DNA from: JAWKIJ01 sp041394325
GTDB taxonomy: Bacteria; Actinomycetota; Acidimicrobiia; Acidimicrobiales; Microtrichaceae
Length of the DNA stretch: 64,000 bases
Direction: 5' to 3'
Assembly: GCA_041394325.1 (NCBI GenBank)
Contig: JAWKIJ010000001.1
Location: forward strand, 1,178,001-1,242,000
In this document: piece by piece, positions 26,714 to 34,613 of the stretch
Numbering within the stretch: the first letter of the stretch is position 1
How the letters are laid out: every line of letters starts with the position of its first letter
Notes under the pieces: generated by a model
What the model was told of the DNA's origin: nothing
What the model saw: only the letters and a program-made list of their open reading frames with translations
The model's database searches: none
Translations under genes and position numbers: made by a program

Positions 26714-26997
26714 TGTCCTCGTCCAACGAATCCGGCGCCCCGACGGAGCGCAACGCACGCAAGGTCCGCGAAGGGCTCGTCACCTCCAACGCGATGGACC
26801 GTACGGCCATCGTCACGGTCACCGAGCGCGTGCGTCACCGCAAGTACAACAAGACGCTCCAGCGCAACACCAAGCTGTACGTCCACGACGAGGACAACGA
26901 CCTGCGCGTGGGCGACCGTGTTCGGGTGGCCGAGACCCGCCCGCTGTCCAAGCTCAAGCGTTGGCGCGTCGTCGAGGTCCTGGAGCGGGCCCGATGA
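26713..26997 (+). CDS. rpsQ: 30S ribosomal protein S17
   Basis: A 94-residue S17 with a short N-terminal extension (about 15 residues) before the core RKVREGLVTSNAMDRTAIVT. Typical segments HRKYNKTLQRNTKLYVHDE and RVRVAETRPLSKLKRW follow. It binds 16S rRNA helices early in assembly. Its end overlaps the rplN start (ATGA). Confidence 0.96.
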   Translation: MSSSNESGAPTERNARKVREGLVTSNAMDRTAIVTVTERVRHRKYNKTLQRNTKLYVHDEDNDLRVGDRVRVAETRPLSKLKRWRVVEVLERAR

Positions 26998-27362
26998 TCC
27001 AGCAGGAGACACGACTCCGTGTCGCCGACAATTCGGGCGCACGTGAGATCCTCTGCATCAAGGTGTTGGGTGGGTCGCGGCGTCGGTACGCGTCCATCGG
27101 CGACGTGATCGTCGCGACCGTCAAGGACGCCATCCCCGGCGCGTCGGTCAAGAAGGGCGACGTGGTCAAGTGCGTCGTCGTCCGTGTCAAGAAGGAGAAG
27201 CGTCGTCCCGACGGCTCCTACATCCGCTTCGACGAGAACGCGGCGGTGCTCATCAACGACGCCAAGATGCCCCGTGGGACACGCATCTTCGGCCCGGTCG
27301 GCCGTGAGCTCCGCGACAAGAAGTTCATGCGCATCGTGTCCCTCGCGCCGGAGGTGCTGTGA
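26994..27362 (+). CDS. rplN: 50S ribosomal protein L14
   Basis: A 122-residue L14 starting MIQQETRLRVADNSGAREI, with the VKKGDVVKCVVVR and NDAKMPRGTRIFGPVGREL segments. It forms an intersubunit bridge with 16S rRNA. It overlaps rpsQ by four bases, and 22 bases separate it from rplX. Confidence 0.97.
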   Translation: MIQQETRLRVADNSGAREILCIKVLGGSRRRYASIGDVIVATVKDAIPGASVKKGDVVKCVVVRVKKEKRRPDGSYIRFDENAAVLINDAKMPRGTRIFGPVGRELRDKKFMRIVSLAPEVL

Positions 27363-27384
27363 TGGCGAACCCGGAGGTTCACCG

Positions 27385-27690
27385 ATGAAGATCCGAAAGG
27401 GCGACCAGGTGGTCGTGCTGGCCGGCAAGGACCGGGGCAAGCGCGGCGAGGTCGTGCACGCGTATCCCAAGGAGGGAAAGGTCGTCGTGAAGGGCGTGAA
27501 CGTCGTTCAACGGCACCGTAAGCCTCGTAGCGCCACCGATCCCGGCGGCATCATCCCGCTGGAGAAGCCGATCGACGCGTCCAACGTCGCGATCATCGAT
27601 CCGGACGGTGCACCCACCCGTATCGGCTATCGCATCGAGGCCGACGGGACCAAGACCCGTATCAGCCGACGCACGGGGGCGGAGCTCTGA
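27385..27690 (+). CDS. rplX: 50S ribosomal protein L24
   Basis: A 101-residue L24 with the KOW-type start KIRKGDQVVVLAGKDRGKRG, then VVVKGVNVVQRHRKP and ending RRTGAEL. GGAGG precedes the ATG at 27385. L24 initiates 50S assembly near the tunnel exit. It shares one base with the rplE start. Confidence 0.96.
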   Translation: MKIRKGDQVVVLAGKDRGKRGEVVHAYPKEGKVVVKGVNVVQRHRKPRSATDPGGIIPLEKPIDASNVAIIDPDGAPTRIGYRIEADGTKTRISRRTGAEL

Positions 27691-28262
27691 TGTCGACCGA
27701 CACCGTGACCGTGCCACGCCTGAAGGCCCGCTACGTCGACGAGATCCGTTCGGCTCTGCAGAGCGAACTCGGGCTCTCCAACGTGATGGAGGTGCCCAAG
27801 CTCGAGAAGATCGTGATCAACGTCGGTTGCGGCGGGGCCACCGAGAACCGCCAGCTCATCGACCGTGTCGTCGAGGAGATCAAGCTCATCGCCGGCCAGA
27901 AACCCGTCGTCACCCGGGCCAAGAAGTCGATCGCGGGATTCAAGCTCCGCGAGGGAAACGCCATCGGGGTGAAGGTGACCCTTCGGGGCGACCAGATGTG
28001 GGAGTTCTTCGACCGTCTCCTCACCCTCGCCATCCCGCGGGTCCGCGACTTCCGTGGTCTCAACCCCCGTTCCTTCGACGGACGGGGCAACTACACCTTC
28101 GGCGTCACCGAGCAGTTGATCTTCCCCGAGATCGACTACGACCGGGTCGACGCCTCCCGCGGCATGGACATCACGATCGTGACGACGGCCCGCACCAACG
28201 AGCACGGCAAGGCGCTGCTCGATGCATTCAAGTTCCCGTTCCGACGCGAAGGGCAGCAGTAA
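27690..28262 (+). CDS. rplE: 50S ribosomal protein L5
   Basis: A 190-residue L5 with NVMEVPKLEKIVINVGCG, QKPVVTRAKKSIAGFKLREG and the ending GKALLDAFKFPFR. It binds 5S rRNA with L18 and contacts P-site tRNA. It starts at the ATG overlapping the rplX stop. Confidence 0.97.
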   Translation: MSTDTVTVPRLKARYVDEIRSALQSELGLSNVMEVPKLEKIVINVGCGGATENRQLIDRVVEEIKLIAGQKPVVTRAKKSIAGFKLREGNAIGVKVTLRGDQMWEFFDRLLTLAIPRVRDFRGLNPRSFDGRGNYTFGVTEQLIFPEIDYDRVDASRGMDITIVTTARTNEHGKALLDAFKFPFRREGQQ

Positions 28263-28265
28263 GCC

Positions 28266-28451
28266 ATGGCAACGAAGGCGCTCATCAACAAGCAACAGCG
28301 CAAGCCCAAGTACAAGGTCCGGTCCTACACGCGGTGCCGTCGATGCGGCCGTCCCCGCGCGGTGTTCCGGAAGTTCGGCCTGTGTCGGATCTGCCTGCGC
28401 GAGCTCGCGCACGCCGGGGAGATCCCGGGCGTGACCAAGGCGAGCTGGTGA
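28266..28451 (+). CDS. rpsZ: 30S ribosomal protein S14, zinc type (type Z)
   Basis: A 61-residue zinc-binding S14. Both CxxC pairs are intact (CRRCGRPR at about 24–31, and CRICLRE), so this protein, unlike L33 here, keeps its full zinc ribbon. It ends IPGVTKASW, typical of the type. It binds the 3' domain of 16S rRNA near S3 and S10. It lies between rplE and rpsH, the usual place. Confidence 0.96.
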   Translation: MATKALINKQQRKPKYKVRSYTRCRRCGRPRAVFRKFGLCRICLRELAHAGEIPGVTKASW

Positions 28452-28464
28452 GGGAGGTTCGACC

Positions 28465-28869
28465 ATGACGATGACCGATCCCATCGCCGACATGCTCACC
28501 CGCATCCGGAACGCGAACGTAGCGATGCACGACGACGTCGCGATGCCCTCGTCGCGGCAGAAGGTCGCGCTCGCCGAGCTTCTCAAGAAGGAGGGCTACA
28601 TCGGCGAGTTCTCCGTCACGGACCGGTCCGAGAGCCCCGGCAAGACGCTGAGCATCCGCCTGAAGTACTCGCCCCAGCGCGAGCGGGTGATCTCGGGAAT
28701 CGAGCGGGTCTCCAAGCCGGGCCTTCGCGTCTATCGCAAGTCCGATGAGGTGCCCCGCGTGCTGGGTGGCCTCGGTATCGCAGTGCTGTCCACATCACAG
28801 GGGCTCATGACCGACCGTGAGGCGAGGCGTCGTCGCGTGGGCGGCGAGGTCCTCTGCCGGGTCTGGTAG
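28465..28869 (+). CDS. rpsH: 30S ribosomal protein S8
   Basis: A 134-residue S8: DPIADMLTRIRNANVAMHDD, KVALAELLKKEGYIGEF and the C-terminal GLGIAVLSTSQGLMTDREAR. S8 binds the central domain of 16S rRNA and, in E. coli, represses the spc operon. GGGAGGTTCGACC precedes its ATG, and a similar GGGAGGTTCGAC precedes rplF. Confidence 0.97.
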   Translation: MTMTDPIADMLTRIRNANVAMHDDVAMPSSRQKVALAELLKKEGYIGEFSVTDRSESPGKTLSIRLKYSPQRERVISGIERVSKPGLRVYRKSDEVPRVLGGLGIAVLSTSQGLMTDREARRRRVGGEVLCRVW

Positions 28870-28880
28870 GGAGGTTCGAC

Positions 28881-29420
28881 GTGTCAAGAGTGGGCAAGGC
28901 GCCGATCGGCGTCCCCAGCGGAGTCACCGTCACCGTCGGTGACGGTGAGGTCACCGTCCAGGGTCCCAAGGGCGAGCTTCGCCGGGCGATCCCCGGTGCC
29001 ATCACGGTGTCGAACACCGATGGTGTCGTCACCGTGGAGCGGCCCGACGACGAGCGGCAGAACCGGGCGTTGCACGGCATGTTCCGGTCGTTGATCAACA
29101 ACATGATCGTCGGTGTGAGCGAAGGGTTCCGCAAGGACCTCGAGATCGTCGGCGTCGGCTACCGCGCCGCGGCGAAGGGTTCCTCCGCGATCGATCTGCA
29201 GTTGGGTTTCTCCCATCCCGTCAACTTCCAAGCGCCCCCCGGGATCGAGTTCGTCGTTCCCTCGGCGAACCGCATCGAGGTCCACGGCATCGACAAGGAG
29301 GTCGTGGGCCAGGTCGCCGCCGACATCAGGGCGATCCGGAAGCCCGAGCCCTACAAGGGCAAAGGCGTCCGTTACGTCGACGAGCACGTCCGCCGCAAGG
29401 CCGGAAAGGCTGGTAAGTGA
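28881..29420 (+). CDS. rplF: 50S ribosomal protein L6
   Basis: A 179-residue L6 from the GTG at 28881, starting SRVGKAPIGVPSGVTVTVGD. Two similar alpha/beta domains are visible, with the C-terminal EPYKGKGVRYVDEHVRRKAGK. L6 lies near the GTPase-associated centre. Its TGA shares a base with the rplR ATG. Confidence 0.96.
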   Translation: MSRVGKAPIGVPSGVTVTVGDGEVTVQGPKGELRRAIPGAITVSNTDGVVTVERPDDERQNRALHGMFRSLINNMIVGVSEGFRKDLEIVGVGYRAAAKGSSAIDLQLGFSHPVNFQAPPGIEFVVPSANRIEVHGIDKEVVGQVAADIRAIRKPEPYKGKGVRYVDEHVRRKAGKAGK

Positions 29421-29782
29421 TGGGTACCACCCCACAGCGAAAGCGTGCTGCACGGATTCGTCGTCACGCCCGCGTCCGGCGCACGGTCGTCGGCGACTCG
29501 GCGCGGCCGCGTCTGGCGGTGTTCCGTTCGAACCGTCACATCGTGGCCCAGGTCATCGACGATTCCACCGGGTCGACCCTCGCAGCGGCCTCCACCCACG
29601 AGGCGGATCTTCGGTCGGTCGCGGGCAACAAGGCCGGTGCGGCCAAGGTCGGGAGCCTCGTCGCCGAGCGGGCGAAGGCCAAGGGTGTGACGACGGTGGT
29701 ATTCGATCGAGGCGGTTACGACTACCACGGCCGGGTGGCGGCGGTCGCCGACGCCGCCCGCGAGGCAGGACTGGAGTTCTGA
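29420..29782 (+). CDS. rplR: 50S ribosomal protein L18
   Basis: A 120-residue L18 with RIRRHARVRRTVVGDSARPR, LAVFRSNRHIVAQVIDD and the end FDRGGYDYHGRVAAVADAAR. It binds 5S rRNA. I use the ATG at 29420; a GTG directly before it (29417) would add one residue. Confidence 0.95.
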   Translation: MGTTPQRKRAARIRRHARVRRTVVGDSARPRLAVFRSNRHIVAQVIDDSTGSTLAAASTHEADLRSVAGNKAGAAKVGSLVAERAKAKGVTTVVFDRGGYDYHGRVAAVADAAREAGLEF

Positions 29783-30351
29783 TGGCGAATACACACGAAT
29801 CCGACCTGGTGTTGCGGGAGTCCCGGGTCATCAACATCAACCGCGTGGCAAAGGTCGTCAAGGGCGGCCGCCGGTTCTCGTTCACCGCGTTGGTGGTGAT
29901 CGGCGACGGGGCGGGCCACGTGGGGCTCGGCTACGGCAAGGCCAAGGAGGTTCCCCTCGCCATCCAGAAGGGGACCGAGGAGGCACGGCGCAACGTGTTC
30001 GCGGTGCCGCTCGCCGGGTCGACGATCGTGCACCCCGTGGTCGGCGTGCTCGGAGCGGGGCGGGTGCTGCTGCAGCCGGCCGCTCCCGGTACGGGGGTGA
30101 TCGCCGGCGGCGCGGCGCGGCAGATCCTCGAGGAGGCCGGCATCCACGACGTCTTGTGCAAGTCGTTGGGCTCGGCGAACTACATCAACGTGGCCCGGGC
30201 CACCATCGCCGGCCTGAAGAGCCTTCGTCGCCCCGACGAGATCGCCCGCCTGCGGGGCCTGGACGCCGAGTCCTTCGTCCCGAAGGGTCTGCTCGACGCG
30301 TATCGCGAAACCCAGCGTGGGCCGGCTCCCGAACCGACCGAGGTGCGATGA
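29782..30351 (+). CDS. rpsE: 30S ribosomal protein S5
   Basis: A 189-residue S5. It has the double-stranded-RNA-binding-like segment INRVAKVVKGGRRFSFTALV, then GHVGLGYGKAKEVPLAIQKG and SLGSANYINVARATIAGL. S5 helps set decoding accuracy and lines the mRNA entry site. It shares one base with both neighbours. Confidence 0.97.
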   Translation: MANTHESDLVLRESRVININRVAKVVKGGRRFSFTALVVIGDGAGHVGLGYGKAKEVPLAIQKGTEEARRNVFAVPLAGSTIVHPVVGVLGAGRVLLQPAAPGTGVIAGGAARQILEEAGIHDVLCKSLGSANYINVARATIAGLKSLRRPDEIARLRGLDAESFVPKGLLDAYRETQRGPAPEPTEVR

Positions 30352-30548
30352 TGGCCGCGATCAAGGTCACCCAGGTGCGCTCCGCCATCGGGGCCAAGCC
30401 ACGCCAGCGGGGTACGCTCCGTGCGCTGGGCCTTCGCGGGATCGGACGCTCCAACGTGTTGGAGGACACACCCGACGCCCGTGGTCAGATCGCAAAGGTG
30501 CCCCACCTGGTCCGGGTGGAGGCCGTCAACCCGGAGGATGGTCAGTGA
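30351..30548 (+). CDS. rpmD: 50S ribosomal protein L30
   Basis: A 65-residue L30 with KVTQVRSAIGAKPRQRGTLR, ALGLRGIGRSNVLEDTPDAR and GQIAKVPHLVRVE. There are two adjacent ATGs (30348 and 30351); the second has the better distance to GAGG. Its TGA overlaps the rplO GTG (GTGA). Confidence 0.94.
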   Translation: MAAIKVTQVRSAIGAKPRQRGTLRALGLRGIGRSNVLEDTPDARGQIAKVPHLVRVEAVNPEDGQ

Positions 30549-31030
30549 AGGTCCACGATCTGAAGCCGGCCCCCGGCTCGACGCGGCGCGCCAAGCGGGT
30601 GGGTCGCGGCATCGGCGGCAAGGGCGGCAAGACAGCGGGCCGCGGTACCAAGGGCCAGAAGGCACGCGACACCATCCCGGTCGCGTTCGAGGGCGGCCAA
30701 CTGCCCCTCTCGATGCGGGTCCCCAAGTTGAAGGGCTTCACCAACCCGTTCCGGGTCGAGTATCAGGTGGTCAACCTCGACACTCTCGATGGCGTGGGCC
30801 TCGACGAGATCACCCCCGAGGTGCTGCTCGCCAAGGGCCTGGTCTCCAAGGGAGCGCTGGTCAAGGTTCTCGGGCGCGGTGAGCTCGGGCGGGCGGTCGA
30901 CGTCAAGGCGCACGCCTTCTCCAAGAGCGCCGAGGCTGCGATCACCGCTAAGGGTGGCACCGTCGAGGTGCTCGACAAGCCCTTCGGCGTCCGTCCCGCC
31001 TTCCACGGAAGCGCGCACACCAACCGATAG
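30545..31030 (+). CDS. rplO: 50S ribosomal protein L15
   Basis: A 161-residue L15 from the GTG at 30545. The glycine- and basic-rich N-terminus (RVGRGIGGKGGKTAGRGTKG) is followed by VAFEGGQLPLSMRVPKLKGF and the C-terminal domain. L15 is a late assembly protein of the 50S subunit. It precedes secY by 68 bases. Confidence 0.96.
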   Translation: MKVHDLKPAPGSTRRAKRVGRGIGGKGGKTAGRGTKGQKARDTIPVAFEGGQLPLSMRVPKLKGFTNPFRVEYQVVNLDTLDGVGLDEITPEVLLAKGLVSKGALVKVLGRGELGRAVDVKAHAFSKSAEAAITAKGGTVEVLDKPFGVRPAFHGSAHTNR

Positions 31031-31098
31031 CGTCCACCGACGTCACCGGTCCCACGGCAACCGTGAGGGCCGGCTCCTAACCCCTGTTGGAGCAGCCT

Positions 31099-32427
31099 GT
31101 GTGGTCATCCATCCGCAACGTCACCAAGGTTCCGGATCTTCGCAACAAGATCCTCTTCACGTTGTTCATGCTGGCGATCTACCGCCTGGGCTGCTACCTG
31201 CCCACCCCCGGGATCGACCAGAACGCGGTACGGGCCATCACCGACCAGGCCAAACAGGGCGGTGTGCTCGCGTTCCTCACGCTCTTCAGCGGTAAGGCGC
31301 TCACCCAGTTCGCGCTGTTCGCGTTGGGCATCATGCCCTACATCACGGCGTCGATCATCATGCAGATCCTCGCGGTGGTGATCCCCAAGCTCCAGCAGTG
31401 GCAGGAGCAGGGTGCGGTGGGGCAGCGCAAGACCACCCAGTGGACCCGCTACCTGACCATCGCGATCTCGGTGTTGCAGGCCACGGGCCTCGTGTTCGTC
31501 TTCCACAACGGCGGGGGAGGGCTGGTCCAGAACCAGGAGAACATCTCGCTGGTCCCGAACTTCGGGCTCTTCCGGGTGATGTTGATCGTCCTCACCTTCA
31601 CCGCCGGATCCGCGATGCTCATGTGGATGGGCGAGGCGATCACCCAGCGCGGTGTCGGCAACGGGATGTCGCTGATCATCTTCGCGTCGGTCGTCTCGTC
31701 CCTGCCGGGAACCGGGACCCAGGTCAAGGCCGAGGACGGGTGGCTCGGTGTGTTGTTGGTGCTGCTGATGGCGATCGCCATGCTGCTCGTGATCGTGTTC
31801 ATCGAGCAGGGTCAGCGTCGTATCCCCGTACAGTTCGCCAAGCGGATGGTCGGTCGTCGCATGATGAGCGGTCAGAACAGCTACATCCCGTTGAAGGTCA
31901 GCCAGGCCGGGGTGATCCCGATCATCTTCGCCAGCGCGATGCTCAACCTTCCGGTGTTGTTGAGCCAGCTCCTTCCAACGAGAGGGTGGGGCAAGTCGCT
32001 GGCCTCGTTCATCGACCGGGCGTTCCGCACGGGGACCCACCCCCTGTACCTCGGAAGCTTCGCCGTGCTGATCATCCTGTTCACGTACTTCTACACGGCG
32101 GTCACCTTCGACCCCGCCCAGCAGGCGGACAACCTCCGCAAGCAGGGCGGCTTCATCCCCGGTATCCGCCCGGGCCCTCAGACCGAGGCGTTCCTGGCGA
32201 AGACGCTCAACCGGATCACCCTCCCCGGGGCCGTGTTCATCGCCGCCCTCGCCGTGGTGCCAGCGATCGTCATCGAGATAATGCTCAGCGGCAGCTCGGC
32301 CAACATCGGACACGACATCGGTGGGGTGTCGCTGCTGATCGCCGTCGGGGTCGCGCTCGAGACGATGAAGCAGGTCGACGGTCAGTTGATGATGCGCAAC
32401 TACGAGAGCTTCCTCGGTGCCAAGTAG
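31099..32427 (+). CDS. secY: Preprotein translocase subunit SecY
   Basis: A 442-residue SecY with ten predicted membrane helices, beginning VRNVT-like WSSIRNVTKVPDLRNKILF. The conserved YRLGCYLPTPGID loop is present, as are GIMPYITASIIMQ and the C-terminal cytosolic segment near PGIRPGPQTEAFL. SecY is the protein-conducting channel and acts with the SecE encoded at 4773. GTG at 31099 is preferred because GGAG lies 6 bases before it; a TTG four codons upstream is possible. It links the spc genes to adk. Confidence 0.96.
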   Translation: MWSSIRNVTKVPDLRNKILFTLFMLAIYRLGCYLPTPGIDQNAVRAITDQAKQGGVLAFLTLFSGKALTQFALFALGIMPYITASIIMQILAVVIPKLQQWQEQGAVGQRKTTQWTRYLTIAISVLQATGLVFVFHNGGGGLVQNQENISLVPNFGLFRVMLIVLTFTAGSAMLMWMGEAITQRGVGNGMSLIIFASVVSSLPGTGTQVKAEDGWLGVLLVLLMAIAMLLVIVFIEQGQRRIPVQFAKRMVGRRMMSGQNSYIPLKVSQAGVIPIIFASAMLNLPVLLSQLLPTRGWGKSLASFIDRAFRTGTHPLYLGSFAVLIILFTYFYTAVTFDPAQQADNLRKQGGFIPGIRPGPQTEAFLAKTLNRITLPGAVFIAALAVVPAIVIEIMLSGSSANIGHDIGGVSLLIAVGVALETMKQVDGQLMMRNYESFLGAK

Positions 32428-32493
32428 CCGAACGGCACGCACGCGTCGGGGTGCTCGCTTGCGCGGCCGCACCGAAGCTGCTGACATCCCCGC

Positions 32494-33165
32494 ATGACTC
32501 CCCGCCGCCGCCTTATCATCTTCGGCCGCCAGGGCGCGGGTAAGGGCACCCAGTCGAAACGGCTGGCCGACCACTACGGCATCGTCCACATCTCCACCGG
32601 TGACATGCTGCGCGCGGCGGCCGCCTCGGGTTCGGAGTTCGGCCTGTCGGTCAAGCGGATCATGGACGAGGGCCGGCTCGTCGACGACGAGGTGATGGAG
32701 GGTGTCGTCAGGGAGCGTCTGGGCGCGTCCGACGTGGCGTCGGGCTTCCTTCTCGACGGATATCCGCGAACGACGCCGCAGGCCGAGTTCCTCGACGGGC
32801 TGCTGGCCCCCGATGGCGTCGACATGGCGATCGACCTCGACGTACCCGAAGACGTCGTCCTGGCCCGGATCACCCGCCGTCGAGTGTGCGCTGACTGCGG
32901 GACCATCTATGCGGCGGGGATCGACGCGTCCGCGCGCGACGGCGTCTGCGCGAAATGTGGTGGAGAGGTCGCGCAACGGTCCGACGACACCGAGGCCGCG
33001 GTGAGGTTGCGGTTGGCGGACTACGAGCGGCAAACCCGTCCACTGATGGCCTGGTTCTCCGAACGGGACAAGCTCGTGACCGTCGACGGCGTCGGCGATC
33101 CCGATGACATCGCCGGCTGGTTGGTCGCGGCAATCGACGAGCGACTGGCCGCGAACGGGGGTTGA
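32494..33165 (+). CDS. adk: Adenylate kinase (zinc-LID type)
   Basis: A 223-residue adenylate kinase that converts ATP and AMP to two ADP. The P-loop is GRQGAGKGT (11–19), the AMP-binding segment LLDGYPRTTPQAE lies near 87–98, and the long LID has four zinc-type cysteines (Cys132, 135, 152, 155). The gene follows secY. In many bacteria map lies between adk and infA, but here the stop is followed directly by the infA promoter. Confidence 0.96.
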   Translation: MTPRRRLIIFGRQGAGKGTQSKRLADHYGIVHISTGDMLRAAAASGSEFGLSVKRIMDEGRLVDDEVMEGVVRERLGASDVASGFLLDGYPRTTPQAEFLDGLLAPDGVDMAIDLDVPEDVVLARITRRRVCADCGTIYAAGIDASARDGVCAKCGGEVAQRSDDTEAAVRLRLADYERQTRPLMAWFSERDKLVTVDGVGDPDDIAGWLVAAIDERLAANGG

Positions 33166-33174
33166 CAACGGCAT

Positions 33175-33203
33175 TTGTCTCGCCAAAGTGGTCCGGTTAG
33201 ACT
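33175..33203 (+). promoter_or_regulatory. Promoter of infA–rpmJ–alpha operon
   Basis: TTGTCT (33175–33180), 17-base spacer, TAGACT (33198–33203). The −10 and spacing are the same as at rpmG. A perfect TTGACA at 33162–33167 lies nearby but has no −10 at a proper distance. Start expected near 33210. Confidence 0.6.
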
Positions 33204-33321
33204 GACCGGCTGGCCGTCGGCTCCCCTTTCGGGTGCCCGCTCGTCGATCCGATGCCCGTCGGCATCCGCTCGTTGACGTCTCGACGGTGCACCGAAGTTC
33301 CACCGTTAGGGGAGGACCGCC

Positions 33322-33546
33322 CTGCCAAAGCCGAAGGAAGACGCGATCGTCCTGGAGGGAACGGTCGTCGAACCGTTGCCCAATGCGATGTTCCGAGTCG
33401 AACTCGAGAACGGTCACAAGGTCCTCGCGCACATCTCGGGAAAGATGCGGGTGCACTACATCCGGATCCTTCCCGGGGACAAGGTCCAGGTGGAGCTCAC
33501 GCCCTACGACCTCTCGCGGGGTCGTATCACCTTCCGATACCGATGA
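33322..33546 (+). CDS. infA: Translation initiation factor IF-1 (apparent CTG start)
   Basis: A 74-residue IF-1 with PKPKEDAIVLEGTVVEPLPN, the S1/OB-fold core FRVELENGHKVLAHISGKMR and RILPGDKVQVELTPYDLSRG. The mature N-terminus (PKPKED) is directly preceded by CTG at 33322; an in-frame TAG lies at 33307–33309 and there is no ATG, GTG or TTG between. GGGGAGGA (33309–33316) is correctly spaced for that CTG. Either infA uses a CTG start or the base is miscalled. IF-1 blocks the A site during initiation and affects start-codon choice. Confidence 0.92.
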   Translation: MPKPKEDAIVLEGTVVEPLPNAMFRVELENGHKVLAHISGKMRVHYIRILPGDKVQVELTPYDLSRGRITFRYR

Positions 33547-33567
33547 CCCGCGCCGCACCAGCGGTGA

Positions 33568-33628
33568 GCGGGGCACGGCGGCCCCGCGCCGTCGACCGGC
33601 GGCCCTTGGCCGCCACCAGCAGGCGGCC
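33568..33628 (+). repeat. Clustered, partly exclusive hairpins between infA and rpmJ
   Basis: GCGGGGC (33568–33574) pairs with GCCCCGC (33581–33587). GGCGGCC (33598–33604) can pair with GGCCGCC (33608–33614), which can instead pair with GGCGGCC (33622–33628). The last two structures exclude each other, as in attenuators. High G+C makes chance repeats common, so this is a weak call. Confidence 0.35.
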
Positions 33629-33709
33629 GACGGCCGCTCGATCAGACCGGGGCCACCGCTCCGGAAACCGGGTGGACGGCGACGCCGCCACCACGAGAAG
33701 AAGGTCAGG

Positions 33710-33823
33710 ATGAAGGTTCGACCCAGCGTCAAACAGATCTGTGAGAAATGCAAGGTCATCCGCCGGCACGGTCGTGTGCAGGTGATCTGCGAGAACCCGC
33801 GCCACAAGCAGCGGCAAGGCTGA
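33710..33823 (+). CDS. rpmJ: 50S ribosomal protein L36
   Basis: A 37-residue L36 of the zinc-binding (C+) type: KVRPSVKQICEKCKVIRRHG then VQVICENPRHKQRQG. All four ligands are present (Cys11, Cys14, Cys27, His32). AGGTCAGG precedes the ATG. It is separated from infA by 163 bases carrying hairpins, and is 9 bases from rpsM. Confidence 0.96.
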   Translation: MKVRPSVKQICEKCKVIRRHGRVQVICENPRHKQRQG

Positions 33824-33832
33824 GGAGTCACC

Positions 33833-34210
33833 GTGGCACGAATCTCCGGCGTGGACATCCCACGCGAGAAGCGACTGGTGGTCTCGCTCACCTACATCTA
33901 CGGCATCGGCCTGTCGACCGCCGAGTCCATCTGCGCCGAGACCGGGATCAGCGAGAGCACGCGGGTGCGCGATCTCACCGACGAAGAGGTCAACCAGCTC
34001 CGGGCGTACATCGAGCACAACGTCAAGACCGAAGGCGACCTTCGGCGCGACGTCAGCCAGAACATCAAGCGCAAGATGGAGATCGGCTGTTACCAGGGCC
34101 TGCGGCATCGGCGTGGCCTGCCCGTTCGTGGGCAGCGCACTCACACGAACGCTCGAACCCGAAAGGGACCGAAGAAGACGGTCGCCGGGAAGAAGAAGGT
34201 GCGCAAGTAA
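33833..34210 (+). CDS. rpsM: 30S ribosomal protein S13
   Basis: A 125-residue S13 from the GTG at 33833: ARISGVDIPREKRLVVSLTY at the start, DLRRDVSQNIKRKMEIGCYQ, then GLRHRRGLPVRGQRTHTNAR, and a basic tail. S13 forms head–50S bridges and contacts P-site tRNA. AGGAG precedes the start; its TAA shares a base with the rpsK ATG. Confidence 0.97.
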   Translation: MARISGVDIPREKRLVVSLTYIYGIGLSTAESICAETGISESTRVRDLTDEEVNQLRAYIEHNVKTEGDLRRDVSQNIKRKMEIGCYQGLRHRRGLPVRGQRTHTNARTRKGPKKTVAGKKKVRK

Positions 34211-34608
34211 TGGCGAAGCCAACCCCCGGGGGCCGCCGCCCCCGCAAGAAGGAACGCAAGAACGTCGCCTACGGCGTCGTACACATCAAGAGTTCGTTCA
34301 ACAACACGATCGTGTCGATCACCGACCAGGACGGCAACGTGATCTCCTGGGCATCGGCCGGCAACGCGGGTTTCAAGGGTTCTCGCAAGTCCACTCCGTT
34401 CGCCGCCCAGCTCGCCGCCGAGCAGGCGGCCCGTCAGGCGATGGAACACGGTGTCCGCAAGGTCGACGTGGTCGTCAAGGGTCCAGGGTCCGGCCGGGAA
34501 ACGGCGATCAGGTCGATACAGAACGTGGGGATCGAAGTCACCGGGATCAAGGACGTCACACCGGTGCCCCACAACGGTTGTCGCCCACCCAAGCGTCGGA
34601 GGAACTGA
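34210..34608 (+). CDS. rpsK: 30S ribosomal protein S11
   Basis: A 132-residue S11 with VAYGVVHIKSSFNNTIVSIT, ASAGNAGFKGSRKSTPFAAQ and the C-terminal VTPVPHNGCRPPKRRR. It lies on the platform near the Shine–Dalgarno helix. The ATG at 34210 overlaps the rpsM stop. Confidence 0.97.
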   Translation: MAKPTPGGRRPRKKERKNVAYGVVHIKSSFNNTIVSITDQDGNVISWASAGNAGFKGSRKSTPFAAQLAAEQAARQAMEHGVRKVDVVVKGPGSGRETAIRSIQNVGIEVTGIKDVTPVPHNGCRPPKRRRN

Positions 34609-34613
34609 CCATC

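Noticed and set aside
33162..33167. Perfect TTGACA as the −35 of infA
   Set aside because: There is no −10-like hexamer at 16–19 bases from it; TTGTCT with TAGACT at 17 bases is better.
31105..33891. A 928-codon minus-strand open frame opposite secY–adk–infA
   Set aside because: It spans several certain plus-strand genes and their intergenic regions, is His/Arg/Glu-rich and matches no family; GC-bias shadow.
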